From Acetobacteraceae bacterium (GTDB lineage: Bacteria; Pseudomonadota; Alphaproteobacteria; Acetobacterales; Acetobacteraceae): DNA of 60,453 bases. The notes under the pieces are model-generated. The model was not told the DNA's origin. It was given only the letters and a program-made list of their open reading frames with translations, and did not search any database. Below, in pieces: positions 45,392-54,489 of this stretch. Every line of letters begins with the position of its first letter. Positions within the stretch are counted from its first letter, which is position 1. The stretch spans positions 1 to 60,453 of the forward strand of contig CANGNF010000031.1 of the NCBI GenBank assembly GCA_947455205.1. The letters run 5' to 3'. The translations under genes and the position numbers were made by a program.

Positions 45392-45802
45392 TTGAGCATC
45401 TTCGGCACGATCATGTCCAAGTTGAGCGACTACGCCCATGCGGCTGGCCATGCCGCCACCCAGGCCGCCGCGGCGGTCGGCATCGGCACCGCCCAGGCCG
45501 CACCGGCCGCCGCCCCTGCCGCTGCCCCGGCCGCCGCGCCGCTGGCCAAGGTGGATGTGGAGAAGGTGCTGACCGAGTTGGCGGCCAAGCACGGCCAGCC
45601 CTCCAACTGGCGGGTCTCGATTGTCGACCTGATGAAGCTGCTGGACCTGGACAGCAGCCTGACCGCGCGCAAGGCGCTGGCGGCCGAACTGGGCTTCACC
45701 GGCGACACCAACGACAGCGCCACGATGAACATCTGGCTGCACAAGCAGGTGATGAAGAAGCTGGCCGAGAACGGCGGCAAGGTTCCCGCCGACCTGCACT
45801 GA
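45392..45802 (+). CDS. DUF3597 family protein
   Basis: A 136-residue protein with N-terminal SIFGTIMSKLSDYA, an Ala/Pro-rich linker (about residues 20-50), and the DUF3597 domain VDVEKVLTELAAKH, WRVSIVDLMKLLDLDSSLTARKALAAELG, MNIWLHKQVMKKLAENGG. Function unknown; the linker resembles LysM-associated envelope proteins, but no signal peptide is seen. The start is TTG 45392 with AGGAG eight bases upstream. It converges on a receptor gene with only nine bases between the stops. Confidence 0.85.
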   Translation: MSIFGTIMSKLSDYAHAAGHAATQAAAAVGIGTAQAAPAAAPAAAPAAAPLAKVDVEKVLTELAAKHGQPSNWRVSIVDLMKLLDLDSSLTARKALAAELGFTGDTNDSATMNIWLHKQVMKKLAENGGKVPADLH

Positions 45803-45811
45803 GCCCGCGGG

Positions 45812-46777
45812 CTACGGCTCGTCGGCCTTGAACCCGCTGGCGGCGATGACCGGCGCCCAGCGGGCCCGGTCCGCCCCGATGCGATCGCGCAGCCCGGCCG
45901 GCGCCCCGCCGGTCGGCTCCATGCCATAGCTGCGCAGCTTGGCCGCAACGGCCGGCATGTGCAGCACGGCGGTGATCGCCTCGGCCAGCTGGGCGCGCAC
46001 CGGCTCCGGCACGCCAGGCGGGGTGAACATGCCGTTCCAGGCGCTGCCGACGAAATCCACACCCTGTTCGTTGAAGCGCAGCACCTCCGGGGCCTGGCTC
46101 CAGCGGCCCTGCCCCAGGCTCTGCGCCAGCAGGCGCAGGCGGCCACCGCGATGCTGCTCGATGAACTCGGCACCGATGGTCATGCCGGCGACGACATGGC
46201 CGCCCTCCAGGTCCGGGATGATGGCGCCGGAACTGCGGTAGATCACCGGCGTCAGCGGCTGGCCGGTGCTGGCGGCCATCAGGTGCACGGCGAAGCGCGG
46301 CAGCCCCGTGGCGCTGTTTACCGCAATCTCGGCACCGCGCGAGCCCACCGCCGCCAGCCAGCCGCGCAGCGTGCCGCCGCCGGGCGCGTCGTGCTTCACC
46401 GCCAGGCCGAAGGGCGCATCGGTGATGTGGCACAGCGGCGCCAGCTCGGCGTCGGGGTCCATCGGCGGCTTGCGGAACACCAGCGGCGAGAGCGCGGATA
46501 CGCCGATATTGGTCTGGATCAGCACGCTGCCATCGGTCGGCGCACCGCGCACCCCCATGGCGGAGGCGAAGCCGCCGGCGCCGACGCGGTTGTCCACCAC
46601 CACGGCGCGGCCCAGCCGTTCACGCAGGCCATCCGCCAGGGTGCGGCACAGCAGGTCCACCGAACTGCCGGCGCTGCCGTTGACCAGGATCCGCAGCGGC
46701 GGCGCGTTCTGCGCGCGGGCGATCCCCGGTGCCGAGAGCGAAAGCAGGCCAAGGCCGCGGCGTGTGAGCAAGGACAT
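45812..46777 (-). CDS. Bug-type TTT substrate-binding receptor (divergent)
   Basis: Receptor-family protein of 321 residues; signal [17 protein letters not shown] with twin Arg, mature start [20 protein letters not shown]. The Gly-rich loop is altered relative to other copies (NGSAGSSVD for the usual P-P-G-G-x-x-D), and the family HVPYRG is replaced by PVIYRSSGA. It is the most diverged of the seven receptors here. ATG 46777 has GGAGGG three bases upstream. It diverges from the alcohol dehydrogenase gene. Confidence 0.85.
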   Translation of the reverse strand: MSLLTRRGLGLLSLSAPGIARAQNAPPLRILVNGSAGSSVDLLCRTLADGLRERLGRAVVVDNRVGAGGFASAMGVRGAPTDGSVLIQTNIGVSALSPLVFRKPPMDPDAELAPLCHITDAPFGLAVKHDAPGGGTLRGWLAAVGSRGAEIAVNSATGLPRFAVHLMAASTGQPLTPVIYRSSGAIIPDLEGGHVVAGMTIGAEFIEQHRGGRLRLLAQSLGQGRWSQAPEVLRFNEQGVDFVGSAWNGMFTPPGVPEPVRAQLAEAITAVLHMPAVAAKLRSYGMEPTGGAPAGLRDRIGADRARWAPVIAASGFKADEP

Positions 46778-46848
46778 CTTCCCTCCGGCTGGCCTGTACG
46801 GGCCATGGCTGGCAGAATAGCCGCAACTGGCATGGCTGGAGAATGGGT

Positions 46849-47961
46849 ATGAAGACGCGCGCGGCAGTGGCATGGGCGGCAGGCAAGCCGCTGAGCATCG
46901 AGACGGTGGAGATCGGCGGGCCGAAGGCCGGCGAGGTGCTGGTGGAGGTGATGGCGACCGGCATCTGCCATACCGACCAGTACACGCTGAGCGGCCGCGA
47001 CCCCGAGGGCCTGTTCCCCGCCATCCTGGGCCATGAGGGCGCCGGCATCGTGCGCGAGGTCGGCGCCGGCGTGACCAGCCTGAAGCCGGGCGACCATGTG
47101 ATTCCGCTGTACACGCCGGAATGCCGGCAGTGCAAAACCTGCCTGAGCCAACGCAGCAACCTCTGCACCAGCATCCGCGCCACCCAGGGCAAGGGGTTGA
47201 TGCCGGATGGCACGTCGCGCTTCAGCTGCGATGCCGGCCAGATCATGCACTACATGGGCTGCAGCACCTTCGCCAACTTCACGGTGCTGCCGGAGATTGC
47301 CCTGGCGAAGATCCGTGAGGACGCGCCGTTCGACAAGGTCTGCTACATCGGCTGCGGCGTCACCACCGGCATCGGCGCGGTCATCAACACCGCCAAGGTC
47401 TGGCCGGGCGCCAATGTCGCCGTCTTCGGCCTGGGCGGCATCGGGCTGAACGTGCTGCAGGGCGCCCGCATGGTCGGCGCCGACAAGATCATCGGCATCG
47501 ACCTGAACCCGGCGCGGGAAGCCATGGCGCGCCAGTTCGGCATGACCCACTTCATCAACCCCAACGTGGTCGGCCACGACAAGGTGGTGCAGGCCATCCA
47601 GGACCTGACCGATGGCGGCGCCGACTTCAGCTTCGAGTGCATCGGCAACACCAAGGTGATGCGCCAGGCGCTGGAATGCACCCATCGCGGCTGGGGCGAG
47701 AGCATCATCATCGGCGTGGCCGGCGCCGGCGAGGAGATCAGCACCCGCCCCTTCCAGCTGGTCACCGGCCGCAACTGGCGCGGCACCGCCTTCGGCGGCG
47801 CGCGGGGCCGCACCGACGTGCCGAAGATCGTGGACTGGTACATGCAGGGCAAGATCGACATCGACAGCCTGATCACCCACGTCATGCCGCTGGACCAGAT
47901 CAACCACGGCTTCGAGCTGATGGAACGCGGCGAAAGCATCCGCTCCGTCGTCGTCTACTGA
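46849..47961 (+). CDS. S-(hydroxymethyl)glutathione dehydrogenase / class III alcohol dehydrogenase
   Basis: Zinc-dependent dehydrogenase of the FrmA/AdhC type, oxidising S-hydroxymethylglutathione in formaldehyde detoxification. The 370 residues begin [15 protein letters not shown]. Catalytic zinc ligands are in [16 protein letters not shown] and [10 protein letters not shown]; the structural zinc cysteines are in [21 protein letters not shown] binding is [16 protein letters not shown] 46849 is preferred over 46843 because GGAG then lies seven bases upstream. A short open frame from ATG 46805 ends on this start. The FHA-phosphatase gene follows with a TGATG overlap. Confidence 0.94.
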   Translation: MKTRAAVAWAAGKPLSIETVEIGGPKAGEVLVEVMATGICHTDQYTLSGRDPEGLFPAILGHEGAGIVREVGAGVTSLKPGDHVIPLYTPECRQCKTCLSQRSNLCTSIRATQGKGLMPDGTSRFSCDAGQIMHYMGCSTFANFTVLPEIALAKIREDAPFDKVCYIGCGVTTGIGAVINTAKVWPGANVAVFGLGGIGLNVLQGARMVGADKIIGIDLNPAREAMARQFGMTHFINPNVVGHDKVVQAIQDLTDGGADFSFECIGNTKVMRQALECTHRGWGESIIIGVAGAGEEISTRPFQLVTGRNWRGTAFGGARGRTDVPKIVDWYMQGKIDIDSLITHVMPLDQINHGFELMERGESIRSVVVY

Positions 47962-49055
47962 TGGCGGATGACGATGCCACCATGGTGGCGCGCCCGGCCG
48001 CGGCCGAGGCGGCGGCCACCACGGTGGAGCACCTGCTGCTGGTGCATCAGCCCGGCCAGTCGCCGCGCCAGGTGAAGCTGGGCGCGGCGCCGCTGCGCAT
48101 CGGCCGCACCGCCGAGAACGAGCTGGTGCTGCCAGTGCCGGAGATCAGCCGCCAGCATTGCGTGCTGCAGGTGCAGGGCACGCGCGCCACGCTGACCGAC
48201 CTCGGCTCCACCAACGGCACCTATGTCGAGGGCAAGCGGCTCTCGGCGCCGGTGGCGCTGTCGGATGGCGCGCATGTCGGGCTGGGCGGCTTCACCCTGG
48301 TGTATCGCAGCGGCACCCCTGCCCTGCTGGCCCGCGCCGTGGCGCTGGAGGAGGAGTTGCAGCGCGCCAGCGACTACGTGCAGGCCCTGCTGCCGGCGCC
48401 GCTGACGGCAGGCCCCGTCCGGGCGGAATGGCGCTTCGTGCCCTCCGCCAGCCTGGGCGGCGACGCCTTCGGCTACCACCGCCTGCCGGATGGGCGCTTC
48501 GCGCTCTACCTGCTGGACGTGACCGGGCATGGCGCCGGCTCGGCGCTGCTGGCGGTCTCCGTGCTGAACGTGCTGCGCCAGGCCTCGCTGCCCGGCGGCC
48601 TCGCGTGGGAGGATGCCGGCGGCGTGCTGGCCGCGTTGAACGCCATGTTCCCGATGGAGCAGCAGGGCGGGCTGTGCTTTTCCATCTGGTACGGGCTGTA
48701 CGACCCGGCCTCGCGCCGGCTGGACTATGCCTCGGGCGGGCACCACCCGGCCTATCTGCGCGCGGGCGAGGCGCTGGCGCCGCTGGCCACGCGGAACCTG
48801 ATGCTGGGGGCGATGGACGGCCTGCCCTTCGCCGCCGCGCACGCCATGGTGCCCGCGGGCGCGCGGCTGCTGCTGTTCAGCGACGGCGCCTTCGAGGTCA
48901 CCCGGCCGGATGGCTCCCAGCGGATGCTGGCGGACTTTCTGCCGATGCTGGAGACCGGCCCCGACGCCGAGCGCCTGCTGGCCGCAGCCCGCGCGATGAA
49001 CGGGCCCGGGCCGTTCGAGGATGACGTTTCCATCCTGGTGCTGGACTTCACCTGA
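47961..49055 (+). CDS. FHA domain-SpoIIE-type PP2C phosphatase fusion
   Basis: Signalling protein of 364 residues. FHA domain at about 24-115 with intact phosphothreonine-binding residues (RIGRTAENELVLP, ISRQHCVLQ, LGSTNGTYVEGKRL). A short coiled-coil linker (LEEELQRASDYVQALLP) leads to a RsbU/SpoIIE-type phosphatase domain at about 150-364. Metal-binding residues are in GGDAFGYHRLPDG, LLDVTGHGAGSALL, LFSDGAFE and the final EDDVSILVLD. Such enzymes usually act on anti-sigma-factor antagonists or Ser/Thr-phosphorylated proteins; no STAS or anti-sigma gene is near. Its start shares one base with the dehydrogenase stop. Confidence 0.9.
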   Translation: MADDDATMVARPAAAEAAATTVEHLLLVHQPGQSPRQVKLGAAPLRIGRTAENELVLPVPEISRQHCVLQVQGTRATLTDLGSTNGTYVEGKRLSAPVALSDGAHVGLGGFTLVYRSGTPALLARAVALEEELQRASDYVQALLPAPLTAGPVRAEWRFVPSASLGGDAFGYHRLPDGRFALYLLDVTGHGAGSALLAVSVLNVLRQASLPGGLAWEDAGGVLAALNAMFPMEQQGGLCFSIWYGLYDPASRRLDYASGGHHPAYLRAGEALAPLATRNLMLGAMDGLPFAAAHAMVPAGARLLLFSDGAFEVTRPDGSQRMLADFLPMLETGPDAERLLAAARAMNGPGPFEDDVSILVLDFT

Positions 49056-49103
49056 GGGCGAATCCGGCGCATTCTTGGCAAAACCGTCCAAGGATGCGCC
49101 GCA

Positions 49104-50243
49104 TTGAACGCCCCCTCCATTTCCACGCCATGGCCGATGCGCGACAAGGTCGCCTTCGCCGGCATCGGCACCACCCGCTACGGCAGCTTCCCCGAGACCG
49201 ACAGCTATGGCCTGGGCTGCGAGGCGCTGAACATCGCGCTGGATGATTGCGGGCTGAAGCCCAGCGACATCGACGGCCTGATCGTCAGCCGCATCCCCAG
49301 CTATGAACGCTTCGCCGAGATCATGGGGATCAACCCGCAATACTGCCTGCTGACCGAGACAGCCGGGCGGTTCTCCGGCGTCTCCATGGCGCTGGCGGCC
49401 AACGCGCTGTACTCCGGCGCGGCCAAGTACGTGGCGCTGGTGTACGGCAACAACGGCCGCAGCGTGCGGATGCGCTACGGCGGCGGCGACAGCCAGTGGA
49501 GCCCCTGGGGCATGACCAGCCCGGGCGCGATCCACGCCATGATGTGGCGCCGCCACATGCATGAGTTCGGCACCACGCATGCCGACCTCGGCCCGGTCGC
49601 CACCGCCTTCCGCCACCACGCCTGCCTGAACCCGGATGCGGTGATGCATGGCCGTCCGATCAGCCTGCTGGACCACGACCGGTCGCGCCCGATCTGCGAG
49701 CCGCTGCAGCTGCTGGACTACTGCCTGATCAATGACGGCGCGGTGGCCTGGATCATGACCACGGCCGAGCGCGCGAAGGACCTGAAGCGCCCGCCGGTGC
49801 TGCTCTCCGGCTATGCGCGGCAGGACAACTTCACCTACCGCACGTCACCACCGGACGACTTCTGGTACCCCAGCCTGTCCGCCACGCGCAGCGTCTACGA
49901 CCGCGCCGGCATCGGGCGCGACGACATCCAGGGCCTCGGCATCTACGACAACTTCTCGCCGACGGTGCTGTTCAGCCTTGAGGGCCTTGGCTTCTGCAAG
50001 CAGGGCGAGAGCGGCGACTTCGTCCGCGACGGCACGCTGCAGCTGGGCACCGGCCGCTGGCCGACCAACACCAGCGGCGGGCATCTGTCCGACAGCTACA
50101 TGCAGGGCTGGGGCATCATCGCCGAATGCGTCCGCCAGCTGCGCGACGACTGCGGCGACCGGCAGATCCCGAACGCCCAGGCCATGCAGTACATCTGCGC
50201 CACCAACATCGCCCAGAGCGCCATCCTGCGGAGGGCCGCATGA
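49104..50243 (+). CDS. Thiolase-like (lipid-transfer-type) protein without the nucleophilic cysteine
   Basis: Thiolase-superfamily protein of 379 residues. N-terminal VAFAGIGTTRYGSFPETDSYGLG and NDGAVAWIMTTAERA are family-like. The site of the usual catalytic cysteine reads LTETAGRFSGVSMALAAN, with no Cys, and the C-terminus TNTSGGHLSDSYMQGWG replaces the usual G-H-P-x-G segment. This pattern fits Ltp-type proteins that work with a DUF35 partner, which is the next gene (overlapping ATGA). A retro-aldol role is known for some such pairs in steroid breakdown; the reaction here is unknown. TTG 49104 has AAGGA upstream; ATG 49137 is an alternative. Confidence 0.85.
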   Translation: MNAPSISTPWPMRDKVAFAGIGTTRYGSFPETDSYGLGCEALNIALDDCGLKPSDIDGLIVSRIPSYERFAEIMGINPQYCLLTETAGRFSGVSMALAANALYSGAAKYVALVYGNNGRSVRMRYGGGDSQWSPWGMTSPGAIHAMMWRRHMHEFGTTHADLGPVATAFRHHACLNPDAVMHGRPISLLDHDRSRPICEPLQLLDYCLINDGAVAWIMTTAERAKDLKRPPVLLSGYARQDNFTYRTSPPDDFWYPSLSATRSVYDRAGIGRDDIQGLGIYDNFSPTVLFSLEGLGFCKQGESGDFVRDGTLQLGTGRWPTNTSGGHLSDSYMQGWGIIAECVRQLRDDCGDRQIPNAQAMQYICATNIAQSAILRRAA

Positions 50244-50650
50244 GCCTCGAAACCCGGCCACTTCCCGTCATCGACAACTGGAACCGCCCCTTCTTCGAGG
50301 CCGCGAAGCAAGGCCGGCTGATCGTGCAGAAATGCACCGACACCGGGCAGTGCTTCTTCCCGCCGGCGCCGGTCTCGCCCTTCACCGGCCGCCCGCATTG
50401 GGAGTGGATCCAGGCGTCCGGCAAGGGGGAGCTGTGGTCCTTCGTGGTGTTCTACCAGAGCTACTTCGACGGCATGAAGGACGAGCTGCCCTACCCCGTC
50501 GGCATGGTGAAGTTGGAGGAAGGCCCGTTCATGCTGACCAACCTGTGGGACATGAGCCCGGACGACGCCGTCATCGGCATGAAGCTGAGCGTGCGCTTCC
50601 CCGGCGGGCCGGACGGCCTGGTGCTGCCGCAATTCGGACCGGAGGAATAG
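50240..50650 (+). CDS. DUF35 OB-fold protein with degenerate zinc ribbon
   Basis: Partner of the preceding thiolase-like protein, 136 residues. DUF35 proteins have a rubredoxin-like zinc ribbon (two Cys pairs) followed by an OB fold. Here only Cys32 of the first pair remains in place and Cys38 is displaced (KCTDTGQCFFPP); the second pair is lost (VSPFTGRP), so zinc binding is unlikely. The OB fold is seen in GELWSFVVFYQSYFDG and YPVGMVKLEEGPFML. ATG 50240 overlaps the thiolase-like stop by four bases. Confidence 0.85.
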   Translation: MSLETRPLPVIDNWNRPFFEAAKQGRLIVQKCTDTGQCFFPPAPVSPFTGRPHWEWIQASGKGELWSFVVFYQSYFDGMKDELPYPVGMVKLEEGPFMLTNLWDMSPDDAVIGMKLSVRFPGGPDGLVLPQFGPEE

Positions 50651-50654
50651 CGCC

Positions 50655-51431
50655 ATGACCCAGGACCTCATCATCACCCAGCATGACGGCTGGGCCCAGC
50701 TGCAGGTGAACCGCGAGGCCCAGCGCAACGCGATGAACCGCGCCACGCGCCAGGGCCTGCTGAACGCCTTCGAGAGCCTGAAGGGCAAGGCCAAGGCCAT
50801 CGTGCTGACCGGCACCGGCGTGGCCTTCTGCGCCGGGATGGACCTGAAGGAGCGCGAGGCCGACCGCAAGGCCGGGATCGAGGGCGCCGGCGAGGAATGG
50901 ATCGCGGTGAACATGGCGATCCGCGCGCATCCCTCCATCTTCATCGCCGCCGTCAACGGCCTGGCCCTGGGCGGCGGGGCCACGCTGATCAACGTGTGCG
51001 ACCTGGCCATTGCCAGCACCAAGGCCAGCATCGGCTGCCCGGAGATGGGCTTCGCCACCTACCCCGGCATGGCCGGCCCGGCGATCCAGCTTTCCGGCGT
51101 CACCCGCAAGCAGGCGGCCTGGCTGGTGCTGACCACCAACCGCATCGACGGCGCGACCGCCGAGCGCTGGGGCATGGTCAACCAATGCGTCGAGCCTGAC
51201 GCGCTGCTGCCGACGGCCGCGGCGCTGGCGCAGAAGGTGGCGCAGTTCGACGCCGTGGCGCTGCGCGAGAGCAAGCGCGCTTTGGACAAGATCCCGCAGG
51301 TGGTCACCAACTGGTCCGACGCGATGGAGTACGGCCAGCTGGTCAACTACACGATCAAGTCGCAGACCACGGCGGCGGCCGAGGGCAATGCCCGCTTCGC
51401 CGCCGGCCTGAAGAACCCGGGCCAGGGCTGA
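50655..51431 (+). CDS. Enoyl-CoA hydratase/isomerase family protein
   Basis: Crotonase-fold protein of 258 residues: VNREAQRNAMNRATRQGL, GTGVAFCAGMDLKERE (oxyanion hole), IAAVNGLALGGGATLINVCDLAIA, and GCPEMGFATYPGM. The substrate is not predictable; the setting beside a thiolase-like pair and a CoA-transferase suggests beta-oxidation-like processing of an unusual acyl-CoA. It starts four bases after the DUF35 stop and is followed four bases later by the CoA-transferase gene. Confidence 0.92.
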   Translation: MTQDLIITQHDGWAQLQVNREAQRNAMNRATRQGLLNAFESLKGKAKAIVLTGTGVAFCAGMDLKEREADRKAGIEGAGEEWIAVNMAIRAHPSIFIAAVNGLALGGGATLINVCDLAIASTKASIGCPEMGFATYPGMAGPAIQLSGVTRKQAAWLVLTTNRIDGATAERWGMVNQCVEPDALLPTAAALAQKVAQFDAVALRESKRALDKIPQVVTNWSDAMEYGQLVNYTIKSQTTAAAEGNARFAAGLKNPGQG

Positions 51432-51435
51432 GGAC

Positions 51436-53493
51436 ATGGTCGCCCCCCTGGCCGGCAGCGTAAGTCCCGCGCCCCTCGCGGGGCGCCGTGTGCTGGACCT
51501 CGGCGCCTTCTGCGCGCAAATCCCGCACGCGCTGGCCGCTTCCATGGCTGCCCGCCTCTGCGCCGCCTATGGCGCCGAGGTGGTGCGGCCGGTGCCGGCG
51601 GGCGGCGACCCGTTCTCCGCCTTCGCGCCGTTGCTGCCGGGTGGCGGCTCGGCGCTGGACCGGTTCCTCAACACCGGCAAGCGCATCGGTCCGGCCGAGG
51701 GGCGCTTCGACGCCGCCATCGGCGACACCGCCGCGCTGGCCGGGGTGGCAGCGACCGTGAAGGTGCGCCTGTCGCATTTCGGCCCCGGCGAAGACCCTGA
51801 AATGAGCGAGCTTGGCCTGCTCGCCCTTTCCGGCCTGCTCGGCATCGTGGGGGAAAGCGAAGGCCCGCCGGCGCGGCTGGCCGGGCACCAGGCGGCCTAT
51901 TCCGGCGGCCTGGCGGCCAGCACCGCGCTGCTGGCGGCGCTGCGTGCGGGTGGCGAGGAACAGATCGAAATCTCCCTGTTCGACGTGTGCTGCTGGCTGA
52001 ACTGGAAGGTGGCCGCCAGCGTGGTCGTGCTCGGCACCTCGCCGATGCGCGGCGGCACGCGGGCGGACTGGTACACCGTGCCCTGCAAGGACGGCCACAT
52101 CGCCCTGGTCTACCAGGAGAAGGACTGGCCGGCGATGCGCGCCATGGTCGGTGATAACAGGCTGGACAACCCCGTCTTCAAGGACCGCCCGGGACGTCGC
52201 AGCAACCGCGCCGCACTATTAGAAGTCCTCGGCCCCTGGTTCATGGCCCGCACCCGCGCCGAGATCACCGCCGACGCCCAGCCGCGCCGCATCCCCATCG
52301 GCCCCGTGCTGTTCCCGGCGGAGTTGCTGAAGGACAAGCAGCACGGCGCCCGTGGCTTCGTCGCGCCGGACGGCATGCCGGTGCTGCCGCTGAGCTGGAA
52401 CGGCGCCCGCGTGCTGCCGGAAGCCGGCGCCACCGCCGCCCCACCGCCCGCCGCGCCGCGGGAAAAGCCGCTGTCGGGCATCAAGGTGGTGGACCTGGGC
52501 TGGCTGACGGCCGGCGCGGCGTCCTCGGCCGTGCTGCTGGACCTCGGCGCCCAGGTGGTGAAGGTGGAAGGCCCGACCGCACCCGACCCCTTCCGCAACA
52601 ACGAGAACTCGGCCCCCGGCGAGCCCTGGTGGAACCAGTCCGCCTGGTTCGCCTTCACCAATCGCGGCAAGCAGAGCGTCTGCATCGACCTGAAGGACCC
52701 GCGCGGGCGGGAGGTGATCCTGCGCCTGCTGGACGACGCCGATGTGCTGGTGGAGAATTACCGCCGCGGCGTGCTGGCCAATTTCGGACTTTCCGTGGAA
52801 TTCCTGCGGGAGCGCTTCCCGCGCCTGGTCATCGCCAGCATCTCCAGCCAGGGCGAGACCGGGCCGGAACGCGACATGACCAGCTTCGGCAGCACGCTGG
52901 AAGCGACCGGCGGCCTGGCCTCCATGACCGGCAGCGGCGCGGCGCCGGTCATCAGTGGGCGGGACGTGAACTACCCGGACCAGGTGGTGTGCCTGTTCGC
53001 TTCCGGCGCCATGGTCGCGGCGCTGCTGGAACGCGACCGCACCGGCCAGGGCGCGCACCTGGACCTGTCGCAACGCGAGCTCACCAGCTTCCTGCTGGGC
53101 GAGGAGTTGTTGGTGGCCGCCGCCGGCGCGCCTTCCGCCCGGCGCGGCAATGCCGACCCGCTCTCCCCCGCCGACCGCGTGGTGGCGGATGGCGAGGGCT
53201 GGCGCGCGGAATGGGCCGGCGGCAGCGCCCCGGTGCGGGACGGCTACGCGCTGGCCGAGGCCGCCGAGTTCAAGGCTGGCACCGCCGTTCAGCGGGCCCC
53301 GGATGGCAAGCCGGCGAAGGGCATTCCGTTCCGCTTCACCCGCCGGCCGCTGGCCATCACGGATAGCTGCCACCTGCTGGGCGCCGACAACGCCGCGGTG
53401 CTGGCGGCGGCGGGTTACGATGCCGGCTTCATCGCCACGCTGGAACAGGCGGGCGTGCTGGCCACCGAACCACGCGGCAAGCGCCACGAATAA
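51436..53493 (+). CDS. Fused two-domain CaiB/BaiF family CoA-transferase
   Basis: Class III CoA-transferase-like protein of 685 residues, about 1.7 times the usual 400. Residues 1-330 are a partial first copy (RRVLDLGAFCAQIPHALAAS, AAYSGGLAASTALLAALRAGG, QIEISLFDVCCWLN, GRRSNRAALLEVL). Residues 345-685 are a second copy (LSGIKVVDLGWLTAGAASSAV, FAFTNRGKQSVCIDLKD, DVLVENYRRGVL, SISSQGETGPERD, GQGAHLDLSQRELT). The stretch where the catalytic Asp normally follows reads MTSFGSTLEATGG, so the acylated Asp seems missing by eye alignment. The gene follows the enoyl-CoA hydratase by four bases. Confidence 0.88.
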   Translation: MVAPLAGSVSPAPLAGRRVLDLGAFCAQIPHALAASMAARLCAAYGAEVVRPVPAGGDPFSAFAPLLPGGGSALDRFLNTGKRIGPAEGRFDAAIGDTAALAGVAATVKVRLSHFGPGEDPEMSELGLLALSGLLGIVGESEGPPARLAGHQAAYSGGLAASTALLAALRAGGEEQIEISLFDVCCWLNWKVAASVVVLGTSPMRGGTRADWYTVPCKDGHIALVYQEKDWPAMRAMVGDNRLDNPVFKDRPGRRSNRAALLEVLGPWFMARTRAEITADAQPRRIPIGPVLFPAELLKDKQHGARGFVAPDGMPVLPLSWNGARVLPEAGATAAPPPAAPREKPLSGIKVVDLGWLTAGAASSAVLLDLGAQVVKVEGPTAPDPFRNNENSAPGEPWWNQSAWFAFTNRGKQSVCIDLKDPRGREVILRLLDDADVLVENYRRGVLANFGLSVEFLRERFPRLVIASISSQGETGPERDMTSFGSTLEATGGLASMTGSGAAPVISGRDVNYPDQVVCLFASGAMVAALLERDRTGQGAHLDLSQRELTSFLLGEELLVAAAGAPSARRGNADPLSPADRVVADGEGWRAEWAGGSAPVRDGYALAEAAEFKAGTAVQRAPDGKPAKGIPFRFTRRPLAITDSCHLLGADNAAVLAAAGYDAGFIATLEQAGVLATEPRGKRHE

Positions 53494-53529
53494 CGCGCGC
53501 CAAGCGCGGCACACCAAAAGGAAACGCCC

Positions 53530-54489
53530 ATGCTCCGTCGCCGCAGCCTGCTCGCCCTGCCCGCCTTGCTGACCGCCCCCATGGCCCGGGCGGCGGGCTA
53601 CCCGGACAAGCCGGTGCGGATGGTGGTGCCCTTCCCGCCCGGCGGCGGCACCGACAATTTGGGCCGCCTTCTGGCCCGGGAGATGAGCGAGCGCCTGGGC
53701 CAGACCGTGGTGGTGGAAAACCGCGGCGGCGCCGGCGGCAATATCGGCGCGGTGGCCGTGGCCCAGTCGGCGCCGGATGGCTACACCATGCTGTTCAACG
53801 GCAATGGCATGGCCATCAGCCGGGAGCTGTTCAAGAACCCCGGCTACAACTGGGACACCGACTTCACCTGGGTGGCGCGCACCGCCAGCACCCCGGTGCT
53901 GCTGGTGGTCAACGAGCATGTCCCGGCCCGCAACCTGCGCGACTTCATCGCCTATGCCCGCGCCAACCCCGGCCGGCTGAACCATGGCACCGCCGGCGCC
54001 GGCACGCCCTTCCACCTGGGCGGTGAGCTGTTCAACGAAATGGCCGGCACCCGCATCATCCATGTGCCGTACCGTGGCACCGGGCCTTCGGTGGCGGGGC
54101 TGCTGGGGAACGAGGTGCAGTGCATGTTCGCCTCCTCCACCGGGGTGGATGGGCTGATCCGCGACGGCAAGATCTTCCCGCTGGCCAACCTGGCCGGCAA
54201 GCGGGCGCGCGGCTGGCCGCAACTTCCCAGCATTGCCGAGGAACTGCCCGGCTACGCCGCCGAGCAATGGTACGTGCTGGGCGTGCCCCGCCGCACGCCG
54301 GAGGATATCGTCCAAAAGCTGGAGAGGGTGACGCGGGAGATGATGGCCGACCGCGTCTTCGCCAAGCTGTGCGAAGACCGCGGCTTCGACCCCGAGTTCC
54401 TCGACAGCGCCGGCGCCACCCGGGCCCTGGTGGCCGACCACGACCGTTGGGCGCCGATCCTGCCGCGCGCCGGCATCACCCCCGAATGA
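53530..54489 (+). CDS. Bug-type TTT substrate-binding receptor (first of three in tandem)
   Basis: Exported receptor of 319 residues; signal RRRSLLALPALLTAPMARA, mature start YPDKPVRMVVPFPPGGGTDN. Landmarks: VVENRGGAGGNIGAVAVA, IHVPYRGTGPSVAGLLGNEVQC, PSIAEELPGYAAEQW. It lies 36 bases after the CoA-transferase gene and overlaps the next receptor by four bases, so it is probably expressed with both. Ligand unknown. Confidence 0.93.
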   Translation: MLRRRSLLALPALLTAPMARAAGYPDKPVRMVVPFPPGGGTDNLGRLLAREMSERLGQTVVVENRGGAGGNIGAVAVAQSAPDGYTMLFNGNGMAISRELFKNPGYNWDTDFTWVARTASTPVLLVVNEHVPARNLRDFIAYARANPGRLNHGTAGAGTPFHLGGELFNEMAGTRIIHVPYRGTGPSVAGLLGNEVQCMFASSTGVDGLIRDGKIFPLANLAGKRARGWPQLPSIAEELPGYAAEQWYVLGVPRRTPEDIVQKLERVTREMMADRVFAKLCEDRGFDPEFLDSAGATRALVADHDRWAPILPRAGITPE

